Assembly: GCA_964440155.1 (NCBI GenBank)
Contig: CAYTRH010000072.1
Span: forward strand, 1-14,350
Source: PFJX01 sp964440155
GTDB lineage: Bacteria; Pseudomonadota; Gammaproteobacteria; Burkholderiales; Thiobacillaceae
Reading direction: 5' to 3'
Length of the DNA: 14,350 nucleotides
Part shown: positions 1 to 6,845 of the stretch, piece after piece
Layout: the number at the start of each line of letters is the position of its first letter
How positions within the stretch are numbered: position 1 is the stretch's first letter
Translations under genes and position numbers: made by a program
Notes under the pieces: model-generated
Databases searched by the model: none
Seen by the model: the letters and a program-made list of their open reading frames with translations, nothing else
Told to the model about the DNA's origin: nothing

Positions 1-2
1 CT

Positions 3-503
3 GCACGGCCGACCATGCCCGGCGATGCTTCGACCGGGACGGCCGCTCGCAAGGCGCGCTTCCTCGATGAACTGCGCCCGCATGCCGAACGCGCCGAGGC
101 CGTCACCGGCGTGCCGGCGCGCTTCATGCTGGCGCAGGCGGCCCTGGAATCGGGCTGGGGCGAGCGCCAGATACGCAGCGCCGACGGCCGCGCCAGCCAC
201 AATCTGTTCGGCATCAAGGCCGGCGCCGGCTGGAACGGCGCGCGCGTGGAAGCCACCACCACCGAATACCGCGCGGGCCTGCCGCTGCGCCTGACCCAGA
301 GTTTCCGCGCCTATGCCGATTACGCCGAGGCGTTCGCCGATTACGCGGCGTTGCTGCGCCGGCGTTACGGCGAAGCGGTGGCCGCCGGCAACGATGCCGC
401 CGGCTTCAGCCAGGCCCTGGCGCGTGGTGGCTATGCCACCGATCCGGCCTATGCCGACAAGCTGCGCGCGGTGATCGCCAGCGTCGAACGGAGTCTGGCA
501 TGA
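3..503 (+). CDS. flgJ: FlgJ, C-terminal peptidoglycan hydrolase domain (5' end outside window)
   Basis: This is the C-terminal glucosaminidase domain of FlgJ, the periplasmic hydrolase that locally opens peptidoglycan so that the flagellar rod can pass. The frame is open from the first bases of the window. An ATG at 15 gives 162 residues, but complete FlgJ proteins are about 300 residues with an N-terminal rod-capping domain, so the true start is probably upstream. Numbered from that ATG, the visible signatures are AALESGWG (E45, matching the proposed catalytic Glu of Salmonella FlgJ), NLFGIKAG (63-70), TTTEY (81-85, second conserved Glu at 84) and a SFRAYADYAEAFADYA block near 96-111. The stop TGA is at 501-503, and flgK follows after 38 nt, the standard flagellar order. 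A single-domain FlgJ-like hydrolase starting at 15 is possible but less likely. Confidence 0.9.
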   Translation, partial: ARPTMPGDASTGTAARKARFLDELRPHAERAEAVTGVPARFMLAQAALESGWGERQIRSADGRASHNLFGIKAGAGWNGARVEATTTEYRAGLPLRLTQSFRAYADYAEAFADYAALLRRRYGEAVAAGNDAAGFSQALARGGYATDPAYADKLRAVIASVERSLA

Positions 504-541
504 CGGCGCGGCCCCACCCCTGACAGCGGGAGATAGACATC

Positions 542-2170
542 ATGGCCTCCGGCATACTCGGTGTCGCGCTCAGCGGGCTCAACGCCGCCCAGGCGGGCAT
601 CCGCACCACGCAGCACAACATCGCCAACGTCAACACGCCCGGCTACCGCCGTCAGGAGGTGGGTTATGCCGCGCAGCAGCCGGACCTGCGTACCGGCCTG
701 TACTACGGCAGCGGCGTGTCCGTGGAAGCGGTGCGCAGTCTGTACAGCCGCTTCCTGGACAACGAGGTGGCGCTGAATGCCACCCAGTTGGCGCGCCATC
801 AGACCTATGCCAGCCACGCCGGCCAGATCGACCGGCTGCTGGGCGATGCCGCCAGCGGCCTGTCCACCGCGCTGGACGGTTTCTTCGCCGCGGCCAACGA
901 AGTCGCCAACGATCCGGTCGGCAACGCGCCGCGTCAGGCGCTGCTGTCGGCGGCGGCCACGCTGGCGCATCGGGTCAACACGCTGGACGATCGCCTGCGC
1001 GCGCAACTCGACGCCACCAACCGTGAGCTGGTCGATACCGTCGGCCAGATCAACGTCCTGGCCGAACGCATCGCCGCCAGCAATGCCGACATCGCCCGCG
1101 CCGAGGCGCTGAGCGGTCGCAGCGCCAACGATCTGCGCGACCGGCGCGACCAGTTGATCGCCGAACTCGGCGAGCTGGTCGACGTCACCCGCATCGAACA
1201 GGATGGCGACGTCAGCGTGTTCATCGGCAGCGGCCAGCCGCTGGTGCTGGGCATGGTCGCCAATGCGCTGGCCACCACGCTGGATGCCGACGGCCTGCGC
1301 CAGCTCCAACTGAACGTCGGCGGCACGCTGGTCAGCATCGGCTCGGGCCTGATCGGCGGTGGCCGGCTGGGCGGGCTGCTGGCGGTACGCGAGCAGGTGG
1401 TGCTGCCGGCGTTCCACGACCTCAACCGCATCGCCGTGGCCATCGGCGCCGAAGTCAACCGCGTGCACCGCGCCGGGCTGCAACTGGACGGCGCGACGCC
1501 GGGCGGTGACGTGTTCACCGGCGTGGTCGAACAGACCGGCGCGACCAGCGGCTGGATACGCCTGGAGTTCAGTGCCAACGCGCTGCCCAACCGCGATTAC
1601 GCGGTCACCTTCAATGGCGCCGACTACACGGTCACCCGCCTGATGGACGGCGCCACGGTCAACGTCGCCGCCGGCAGCGAAGTGGTGCTGGCCGGCGTGG
1701 CGCAGGGTTTTCGCATCCAGGCCGGCGCGCCCGCGCCGGCCGTCGGCGAAACCTGGAACCTGAATCTCCAGGACTATGCGCGCAACATGCGTGCCCTGCT
1801 CGACGACACCCGTGCCATCGCCGCGGCGGCAGCCACGCCGCCGACCGGGCCGGGTGACAACCGCAACGCGCTGGCGCTGGCCGCGTTGCATCAGCAGCGC
1901 ATGCTGGACGACGGCGGCAACGGCTATGCCGCCGCCTATAATCGCATCGTCACCCGCACCGCGGCGCTGGCGGCGCAGGCGGACGCGGGCCAGTCGGCGC
2001 TGCGCACCCTGGTGACCGCCGCCACCGAAGCGCGCCAGGGCGTGTCCGGCGTGAACCTGGACGAGGAGGCGGTCAACCTGATCCGCTTCCAGCAGGCTTA
2101 CCAGGCCTCGGCGCGCGCCATGCAGATCGCCGCCAGCCTGTTCGACGAAGTGCTCGGCATCGTGCGCTGA
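542..2170 (+). CDS. flgK: Flagellar hook-associated protein 1 (FlgK)
   Basis: FlgK (HAP1) is the first hook-filament junction protein. It is exported through the flagellar type III apparatus and assembles on the hook tip before FlgL. The 542-residue product is a normal length. The N-terminal D0 helix reads SGILGVALSGLNAAQ, followed by the flagellar rod/hook signature HNIANVNTPGYRRQEV at about 25-40. The C-terminal D0 segment contains GVNLDEEAVNLIRFQQAYQA, typical of FlgK and FlgE family ends. The middle (about 100-480) is the variable domain. The start ATG at 542 has a purine-rich GGGAG at 528-532, which supports this choice. FlgL follows after 14 nt, so the two are almost certainly cotranscribed. 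I see no sigma-28 or sigma-54 promoter in the 38 nt before it, so expression probably reads through from flgJ. Confidence 0.97.
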   Translation: MASGILGVALSGLNAAQAGIRTTQHNIANVNTPGYRRQEVGYAAQQPDLRTGLYYGSGVSVEAVRSLYSRFLDNEVALNATQLARHQTYASHAGQIDRLLGDAASGLSTALDGFFAAANEVANDPVGNAPRQALLSAAATLAHRVNTLDDRLRAQLDATNRELVDTVGQINVLAERIAASNADIARAEALSGRSANDLRDRRDQLIAELGELVDVTRIEQDGDVSVFIGSGQPLVLGMVANALATTLDADGLRQLQLNVGGTLVSIGSGLIGGGRLGGLLAVREQVVLPAFHDLNRIAVAIGAEVNRVHRAGLQLDGATPGGDVFTGVVEQTGATSGWIRLEFSANALPNRDYAVTFNGADYTVTRLMDGATVNVAAGSEVVLAGVAQGFRIQAGAPAPAVGETWNLNLQDYARNMRALLDDTRAIAAAAATPPTGPGDNRNALALAALHQQRMLDDGGNGYAAAYNRIVTRTAALAAQADAGQSALRTLVTAATEARQGVSGVNLDEEAVNLIRFQQAYQASARAMQIAASLFDEVLGIVR

Positions 2171-2184
2171 GCGGAGGTGGGATC

Positions 2185-3168
2185 ATGATGCGCATCGACA
2201 GTCTGACCTATTTCAACGCCGGCATGGCCGGCATGCGCGGCAACCAGGAAGCCATCGCCCGACTGAACCAGCAGATCGCCAGCGGCGAGCGCCTGCTCGC
2301 GCCCAAGGATGATCCCATCGCCACCGGCAAGGTCATGGATCTGAGCAACCGCATTGCGCAGCGCACCCAGTACGCCGCCAACCAGGACCGCGCGGAGATG
2401 GCGCTGAAGTACCAGAACGTGGTGATCCAGGGCATGAGCGCGGCGTTGCAACGCGCGCGCGGGCTGCTCACCGGCATCGATCCGGACCACGCACTGCATC
2501 TGCGCGAGGCGCACGCCGAGCAGTTGCGCGGGGTGTTCAACCAGGTGCTGGATCTGGCCAATTCGCGAGATGCCGCGGGCAATTACCTGTTCGGCGGCTT
2601 CGTCACCAACCCGGCTACGCCACCCTGGACGAATGCCGGCGACGGCGGCCTGACCTCGGGTATTCCGTTGGTGTACGACGGCGCCACCACCCAGTACGAC
2701 GGCACGCCGCTCACCCCGGCGCCCGGCGGGACGCGCGAGATCGAGATCGACGTCGGCCGGCGGGTGCAGGTCAACGACAATCTCGATGCGGTGCTGCGTG
2801 CGTCCGTCGGTAGCGGTGCCACCGCGCCGGCCGGCGAGGACATCCTGCAGAAGCTGGACGCCATGGTGCACAACCTGCCCGGTGCGGTCACACAGGCCGA
2901 CATCAGCGCGCTGCTGGCGGACATCGAGCAGACGGTCAAACGCCTGGGCCGCATCGAACACCGCATCGCCGGCGCCTTGAGCGAGATCGCCGACGCCCGC
3001 GCCACCAACCAGGCGCTGTTGCTACAGGATCGCAATGCACTGGGTGACCTGCGGCGGGTGGATCAGGCCGCGGCCATCGTCGAACTGCAATCCCGTCAGA
3101 CCGTGCTGGAAGCGGCCGGACGGGCTTATGCGCGCACCGCCAACCTGAGCCTGTTCAACTTCCTGTAG
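2185..3168 (+). CDS. flgL: Flagellar hook-associated protein 3 (FlgL)
   Basis: FlgL (HAP3) is the second hook-filament junction protein, placed between FlgK and the flagellin filament. The product is 327 residues, usual for the family. The N-terminal flagellin-like helix is followed by a SGERLLAPKDDPIA motif near residues 33-46, which corresponds to the conserved 'SGkrvlsPaDDP' element of flagellin and FlgL proteins. A NYLFGGF motif lies around 133-139, and the C-terminal helix ends in ANLSLFNFL, a typical FlgL-type terminus. Two ATG codons (2185 and 2188) follow a strong Shine-Dalgarno GGAGGTGG at 2173-2180; spacing slightly favours 2188, and the difference is one residue. It follows flgK by 14 nt. 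Downstream comes a palindromic repeat array, with no flagellin or other flagellar gene before the next operon. Confidence 0.96.
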   Translation: MMRIDSLTYFNAGMAGMRGNQEAIARLNQQIASGERLLAPKDDPIATGKVMDLSNRIAQRTQYAANQDRAEMALKYQNVVIQGMSAALQRARGLLTGIDPDHALHLREAHAEQLRGVFNQVLDLANSRDAAGNYLFGGFVTNPATPPWTNAGDGGLTSGIPLVYDGATTQYDGTPLTPAPGGTREIEIDVGRRVQVNDNLDAVLRASVGSGATAPAGEDILQKLDAMVHNLPGAVTQADISALLADIEQTVKRLGRIEHRIAGALSEIADARATNQALLLQDRNALGDLRRVDQAAAIVELQSRQTVLEAAGRAYARTANLSLFNFL

Positions 3169-3271
3169 TACGCCGCCGCACCCGTCATTGCGAGGCGCGC
3201 AGCGCCGCGGCAATCCAGCCGCCACGTCCGCGCCGACGCAACCCGTCTGGATCGCCGCGCTGCGCTCGCGA

Positions 3272-3289
3272 TGACGGCTTTTGCCGTCA
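3272..3289. repeat. Small perfect hairpin TGACGGC-TTTT-GCCGTCA within the repeat unit
   Basis: At the right edge of unit 1 the sequence is TGACGGC, TTTT, GCCGTCA: a perfect 7-bp stem with a four-base loop. The same element recurs at 3412-3429 and 3641-3658, and is lost in the last unit, where the sequence becomes GATGGCGCC. It is the first compact stable hairpin after the flgL stop, about 100 nt downstream. It could act as an RNA 3'-end structure, but no T-tract follows the stem. Confidence 0.7.
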
Positions 3290-3515
3290 CACCGCGCGCA
3301 AGCCGTTCCGCTGCTGCACTCGTCATTGCGAGGCGGCGCAGCCGCCGCGGCAATCCAGCCGCCACGTCCGCGCCGACGCAACCCGTCTGGATCGCCGCGC
3401 TGCGCTCGCGATGACGGCTTTTGCCGTCACACCGCGCGCAAGCCGTTCCGCTGCTGCACTCGTCATTGCGAGGCGGCGCAGCCGCCGCGGCAATCCAGCC
3501 GCCACGTCCGCGCCG

Positions 3516-3615
3516 NNNNNNNNNNNNNNNNNNNNNNNNNNNNNNNNNNNNNNNNNNNNNNNNNNNNNNNNNNNNNNNNNNNNNNNNNNNNNNNNNNNNN
3601 NNNNNNNNNNNNNNN
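3516..3615. other. Assembly gap of exactly 100 N inside the repeat array
   Basis: One hundred consecutive N, the conventional placeholder for a gap of unknown length. Sequence before the gap stops 55 bases into a repeat unit, and sequence after it resumes at unit offset 66 (CTGGATCGCC). If the units are regular, the missing length is 11 bp plus a whole number of 140-bp units, not 100 bp. Reading frames that cross it are meaningless. Confidence 0.95.
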
Positions 3616-3785
3616 CTGGATCGCCGCGCTGCGCTCGCGATGACGGCTTTTGCCGTCACACCGCGCGCAATCCGCGCCGCTGCTGCACTCGTCATTGCGA
3701 GGCGGCGCAGCCGCCGCGGCAATCCAGCAGCGACCGTGGTGCGGGTGCCATCCCCCTGGATCGCCGCGCTGCGCTCGCGATGGCG

Positions 3786-3878
3786 CCTTTTCCCGCAACG
3801 CCGAAGCGCCATGTCCGTTAAGCTCTGCACTTTGCCGTTACCCATGCCCGGCGCTGACTGCGCGTAATACCGCCATCC
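3786..3878. other. Short intergenic stretch upstream of dsbB
   Basis: This is the unique sequence between the last repeat unit and the dsbB start. It contains TTGCCG (3832-3837) and TAATAC (3865-3870), but they are 27 bp apart, too far for a sigma-70 pair. I see no clear Shine-Dalgarno before the ATG at 3879. The promoter of the dsb cluster must lie here or in the repeat array, but I cannot place it. Confidence 0.5.
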
Positions 3879-4328
3879 ATGTCCCAGCAACCGCTCGATA
3901 CGACACCGGCAACCCGGCATGGCTGGGCTGCGCTGTTCATCGCCTGGCTGGTGGCCAGTGTGGCGACGTTGGGCGCGTTGTTCCTGGGCGAGGTCATGGG
4001 CTATGTCCCATGTGTACTGTGCTGGTATCAGCGCATCGCCATGTTCCCGCTGGTGTTCGTTCTGGCGGCCGGATTGTTTCCGTTCGATCGCCGCGTGGTG
4101 CGCTACGCGTTGCCGCTGGCGGTGATCGGCTGGCTGCTGGCGGCCTATCACTGGGCGGTGGCCAGTGGCCTGGTGCCGGAGAGCGCCACGCCGTGCAGCC
4201 AGGGCGTGCCGTGTTCGGTCGAACAGATCGTCTGGTTCGGCTTCGTCACGCTGCCGATGCTGTCGCTGCTGGCGTTTTCCGTCATCATCGCGCTGTTGTC
4301 GTCGATTGCCCGTCAAGGAACGAGATGA
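3879..4328 (+). CDS. Short DsbB-family disulfide bond formation protein, BdbC-like
   Basis: Inner-membrane thiol:quinone oxidoreductase that re-oxidises a periplasmic DsbA-type protein and passes electrons to quinone. The 149-residue product has four predicted membrane segments (about 16-36, 52-68, 76-95, 117-141). The first periplasmic loop carries the redox pair in PCVLCWYQR (C45, C48). The second pair is C106 and C112 in PCSQGVPC, only five residues apart. In E. coli DsbB the second-loop cysteines are much farther apart and the protein is longer (176 residues), so this one looks closer to Bacillus BdbC. The stop overlaps the start of the next gene as ATGA (4325-4328), indicating translational coupling to its probable redox partner. 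There is no obvious ribosome binding site, but the family match from residue 16 onward is clear. Whether to name it dsbB or bdbC depends on family usage. Confidence 0.93.
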   Translation: MSQQPLDTTPATRHGWAALFIAWLVASVATLGALFLGEVMGYVPCVLCWYQRIAMFPLVFVLAAGLFPFDRRVVRYALPLAVIGWLLAAYHWAVASGLVPESATPCSQGVPCSVEQIVWFGFVTLPMLSLLAFSVIIALLSSIARQGTR

Positions 4329-4975
4329 AGAAAGTCCTGTTTGCCGCCACCGTGTTGCTGCTCATGGTCGGTTTCATCGGCGGCGCCCTGTATCACAACG
4401 CCCGCCAGGCGGAACGGGCGGGCGAGGTCGCCATGGCCAACGCCGCGGCGCTGGTGCGCGAGCATGCGCGCGTGCTCGGGCCGGCGCATGCCCGCGTGCA
4501 GATCGTCGAGTTTCTCGATCCCGCCTGCGGTACCTGCCGGCGCTTCTACCCCTTGGTCAAGGACATCCTCGCCGCGCATCCCGAGCGCATCCGCCTGGTA
4601 CTGCGTTACGCGCCGTTCCACGATGGCGCCGACTACGCCGTGGCCGTGCTGGAGGCGGCGGGCCGGCAGGGCAAGTACTGGGAGACCCTGGAGGCGCTGC
4701 TGGAGGCCCAGGACGAGTGGGTGGTCAACCACCGCGTGCAGCCGGAGCAGGTTTGGCGTCAGGCCGAGCGGCTGGGCCTGGACATGGATCGGTTGGCGCA
4801 GGACATGAAGGCGCCGGAGATCGCCCGCCTGATCGCGCAGGACCTTGAGGATGCGCGTACGCTCCAGGTCAGCAAGACGCCGGAGTTCTTCGTCAACGGC
4901 CGGCCGCTGCCCAGTTTCGGTCTGGAGCCCCTGCGGCGTCTGGTGGACGAAGCGCTGGCGCGGGAATACCGCTGA
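4325..4975 (+). CDS. DsbA/BdbD-like thioredoxin-fold disulfide oxidoreductase, membrane-anchored
   Basis: Periplasmic thiol:disulfide oxidoreductase of the DsbA superfamily, predicted partner of the upstream DsbB/BdbC protein. The product is 216 residues. Residues 4-23 are a hydrophobic segment after MKK, acting as signal anchor or signal peptide; I see no convincing cleavage site, so anchoring is likely, as in BdbD. The active site is C68-G-T-C71 in FLDPACGTCRRFYP. E. coli DsbA has CPHC, so the dipeptide differs. The cis-proline loop is SKTPEFFVNG (T185-P186), and an inserted helical domain lies between. The ATG at 4325 has AAGGA at 4315-4319, five bases upstream, and overlaps the dsbB stop by 4 nt; this decides the start, although the frame stays open far upstream through the repeat. 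Thiol oxidation is inferred from pairing with DsbB; a reductase or isomerase role cannot be excluded. Confidence 0.9.
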   Translation: MKKVLFAATVLLLMVGFIGGALYHNARQAERAGEVAMANAAALVREHARVLGPAHARVQIVEFLDPACGTCRRFYPLVKDILAAHPERIRLVLRYAPFHDGADYAVAVLEAAGRQGKYWETLEALLEAQDEWVVNHRVQPEQVWRQAERLGLDMDRLAQDMKAPEIARLIAQDLEDARTLQVSKTPEFFVNGRPLPSFGLEPLRRLVDEALAREYR

Positions 4976-4985
4976 GCGCGCGGGT

Positions 4986-5546
4986 ATGAACCTCGTGAGG
5001 CTGTTGCTCGCCGTCCTGTTCGCCGGGTTGGCGCTGACGACCGGCGCGACGGTTCGGGCGGAGGCGCAGGTTCGGGTGAGCACCGATGGCGGACGCATCC
5101 TGGTGGTGGCCGAGATCAACACCAACGTCGACCGCGAGATGGCCTGGCAGGTACTGAGCGATTATGGCCGCTGGGCCGAGTTCATCCCCGATTTGACCGT
5201 GAGTCGGGTGATCTCCGCGCCCGGTGAGCCGCTGCGCCTGGAGCAGCGCGGGCAGATCCCCTGGCTGCCCAACCTGCCGCTGGTGATGATCGTGCGCGTC
5301 GAGGAAACGCCGCCGACCAGCATCGAGTTCCTGCGCGTCGCCGGCAACGTGCGCACCTTCGTTGGCGAATGGCGCATCGTCGGTCGCAACCGGGTGCGTC
5401 TGGTCTACCGTTCGCTGATCGAGCCGGGCTTCGCGGTGCCGCCGGAGGTGTCGAGCGAAATCTTCCGCCACGACGCGAAGATGCGCATGGAAGCCATGGC
5501 GCGCGAGATGGCGCGCCGCGCCGCCGGCGACCAACGCGCGCGCTGA
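4986..5546 (+). CDS. Exported SRPBCC/START-fold protein (COQ10/polyketide-cyclase-like)
   Basis: A 186-residue protein with a signal peptide (hydrophobic core about 5-22, probable cleavage after VRA at 23-25) and a single SRPBCC (START/Bet v1-like) domain. The family signature is visible from about 45: NTNVDREMAWQVLSDYGRWAEFIPD, then VEETPPTSIEFL and a VGEWRIVGRNRVRLVYRS strand region, ending in a long amphipathic helix (152-178). Such domains form a cavity for hydrophobic ligands; the ligand here is unknown. The ATG at 4986 is 10 nt after the DsbA-like stop, so it is probably the third gene of the dsb cluster. The frame is open further upstream, but only this start gives a signal peptide. 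It contains no cysteine, so it is not itself a Dsb substrate. Its relation to disulfide metabolism is unclear and may just be cotranscription. Confidence 0.85.
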   Translation: MNLVRLLLAVLFAGLALTTGATVRAEAQVRVSTDGGRILVVAEINTNVDREMAWQVLSDYGRWAEFIPDLTVSRVISAPGEPLRLEQRGQIPWLPNLPLVMIVRVEETPPTSIEFLRVAGNVRTFVGEWRIVGRNRVRLVYRSLIEPGFAVPPEVSSEIFRHDAKMRMEAMAREMARRAAGDQRAR

Positions 5547-5560
5547 CCGCGCATACGCGT

Positions 5561-5593
5561 GCCGCCGGGGTGCGGCCGGTCAGCCCCGGCGGC
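5561..5593. terminator. Perfect 10-bp GC hairpin between convergent genes
   Basis: GCCGCCGGGG (5561-5570) and CCCCGGCGGC (5584-5593) are exact reverse complements separated by 13 nt. The hairpin sits in the 33-bp gap between the convergent SRPBCC gene and the ABC permease, with its right arm inside the last permease codons. There is no T-tract on either strand, so it is not a textbook rho-independent terminator. It could still block read-through or protect 3' ends in both directions. Confidence 0.4.
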
Positions 5594-6845
5594 GATAGCG
5601 GGCAATGGCAATGGCGTGACAGAACGCGGAGAATGCCAGCAGCGCCAGTGCCTCGGGCAATACGTCGGCCAGGCCGCCGCCGCGCACGAAGATGTCGAGA
5701 AAGCCGTCCAGGCCCCAGGAAAGCGGCGAGATCACCGCCAGATCCTGCATGATCGGCAGCATCACCGCCTTCGGCACCAGGATGCCGCCGAGCGCGCCCA
5801 TGATCATCACGGTGGCGGAACTGAAACCGGCGGCCTGTTCGGTGGTGCGCGCGAACACGGCCACGGCGATGCCGAAGCCGATGGCCGCCAGGCTGGCCGA
5901 GGCGCCCATCAGCACCAGCGCCAGCGGTGCGTTGCCCAGACCGAGCGGATCGCCGCCCAACAATGGCAGCACGTAGACGCTGACGGCGAGCACGGAGATC
6001 ATCTGGATCTGGTTGATGACGAAATACGGCACCGCCTTGCCGCCCAGGACCACCCAGGGCGGCACGGTCATGGTCTGCAGGCGGAACAGGCTGCCCTGCT
6101 CGCGCTCCTTGATGAACGACACCGACAGCGGCACGGTCAGGAAGAACATGGCCAGCAGGGTCCAGGCCGGTGCATTCTGCTGTACCGACGTGGGCGTGGG
6201 TCCACCTGCCCCTTTGGTCACGGTCTCGCCATGCACCGGCAGGAACAGCCGGGCCTGATCGAAGTCCGGCAGTCCACTGAAATGCGCCCCCTGGGTCGCG
6301 CGCAGGGTCTGCTCCAGTTGCTCCCGGCCCAGCTTCATTTCGATGCCGTGCAAGGCCAGATCCAGGCTGCCTTCCAGTACCTTGCGGTAGTCGGAACGCA
6401 ACGACGGATCGGCTAGTACGCGCACCTCGACCGGTCGCTCCAGACGCAGGTCGGCGGGCACGTCGGCCATGACTTCGCCCAGACGGCGCTTGGCCTGCTC
6501 GGTCGCGCCGGCCGGCACCAGCACGACGAAACGATACTGACCGTCGATCAGCCATTGCCGCGCCTGTGCCTCGCTGGCGTCTGCGTCCAGCGACAGGCGC
6601 ACGTGCGGGTTGTTGCGGAACGTGTCGATGATGCCCTGGCCCACTTCCTGCCGGTCCTGGGCCACCACCAGCACCGGGAAGGTGGCGCCGGGACGGTCGC
6701 CGAACACGTCGCGCAGCGACAGCGACAGGATCAGCACGAACAGCACCGGCATGGTGAAGAACAGGATCAATGCCTGGCGGTCGCGCAACAGGATGCGCGC
6801 GTCCTTGACGATGCTGGCGCGCAGTTTGGCCAGATTGCCCTTCAC
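5580..6845 (-). CDS. ABC-2 type transporter permease
   Basis: Inner-membrane permease of an ABC-2 exporter, partner of the ATPase encoded immediately upstream. The 421-residue product has one membrane helix near the N-terminus (about 25-43), a large extracytoplasmic domain (about 46-225), then a five-helix bundle (about 226-246, 269-293, 307-331, 340-366, 398-416). This is the layout of ABC2_membrane_3 proteins such as the YhhJ/YbhS/YbhR group. The segment APAWTLLAMFFLTVPLSVSF followed by KEREQGSLFRL is a recognisable family block. The start is GTG at 6845, which overlaps the ATPase stop as GTGA and has GGGGAGAG five bases upstream. The reading frame continues upstream within the ATPase gene without a stop, but that part is a shadow. 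The substrate is unknown. No membrane-fusion (HlyD/YbhG) gene lies nearby, unlike many drug-efflux loci of this class. Confidence 0.92.
   Translation of the reverse strand: MKGNLAKLRASIVKDARILLRDRQALILFFTMPVLFVLILSLSLRDVFGDRPGATFPVLVVAQDRQEVGQGIIDTFRNNPHVRLSLDADASEAQARQWLIDGQYRFVVLVPAGATEQAKRRLGEVMADVPADLRLERPVEVRVLADPSLRSDYRKVLEGSLDLALHGIEMKLGREQLEQTLRATQGAHFSGLPDFDQARLFLPVHGETVTKGAGGPTPTSVQQNAPAWTLLAMFFLTVPLSVSFIKEREQGSLFRLQTMTVPPWVVLGGKAVPYFVINQIQMISVLAVSVYVLPLLGGDPLGLGNAPLALVLMGASASLAAIGFGIAVAVFARTTEQAAGFSSATVMIMGALGGILVPKAVMLPIMQDLAVISPLSWGLDGFLDIFVRGGGLADVLPEALALLAFSAFCHAIAIARYRRRG

Larger units (their letters stand above)
3183..3785. repeat. Tandem array of ~140-bp palindromic repeat units, interrupted by an N gap
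   Basis: Units begin with CGTCATTGCGAGG at 3183, 3321, 3461 and 3690. Unit 1 is 138 bp and unit 2 is 140 bp; they look identical apart from a 2-bp difference in the left arm (GGCGCGC versus GGCGGCGC). Each unit has a left arm ending CGGCAATCCAG (3183-3218, 3321-3358, 3461-3498, 3690-3727), a spacer of about 28 bp, and a right arm starting CTGGATCGCC and ending CGCGATGACG (3247-3276, 3387-3416, 3616-3645, 3756-3785). The right arm is nearly the reverse complement of the left, giving a large imperfect cruciform. A linker of about 44 bp ending GCTGCTGCACT joins units. The arms resemble the widely dispersed 'GTCATTGCGAGC..GCAATCC' bacterial repeat class, which often produces spurious protein predictions. 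The last unit has a different spacer and a degenerate right end. The array separates flgL from dsbB. Confidence 0.9.

Noticed and set aside
449..1891. Long open frame on the minus strand opposite flgK
   Set aside because: It lies entirely antisense to a clear flgK, has low-complexity Arg/Gly/Ala/Gln-rich composition and no family motifs; such shadows are expected in high-GC DNA.
3183..3785. Possible CRISPR array
   Set aside because: The units are about 140 bp, nearly identical throughout including the sequence between arms, with palindromic arms of 36-38 bp. There are no short repeats with unique spacers and no cas genes.
3183..3785. Possible insertion sequence or transposon remnant
   Set aside because: No transposase-like frame and no target-site duplication were seen; the inverted arms belong to each short unit and not to the ends of a longer element.
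3832..3870. Possible sigma-70 promoter for dsbB (TTGCCG and TAATAC)
   Set aside because: The two hexamers are 27 bp apart, outside the functional spacing range, and no better pair is visible.
3126..4316. Open frames through the repeat array and the N gap on both strands
   Set aside because: They translate repeat sequence into strings like RHRERSAAIQ and SLRGGAAAAAIQ, well-known spurious products of this repeat type, and cross undetermined bases.
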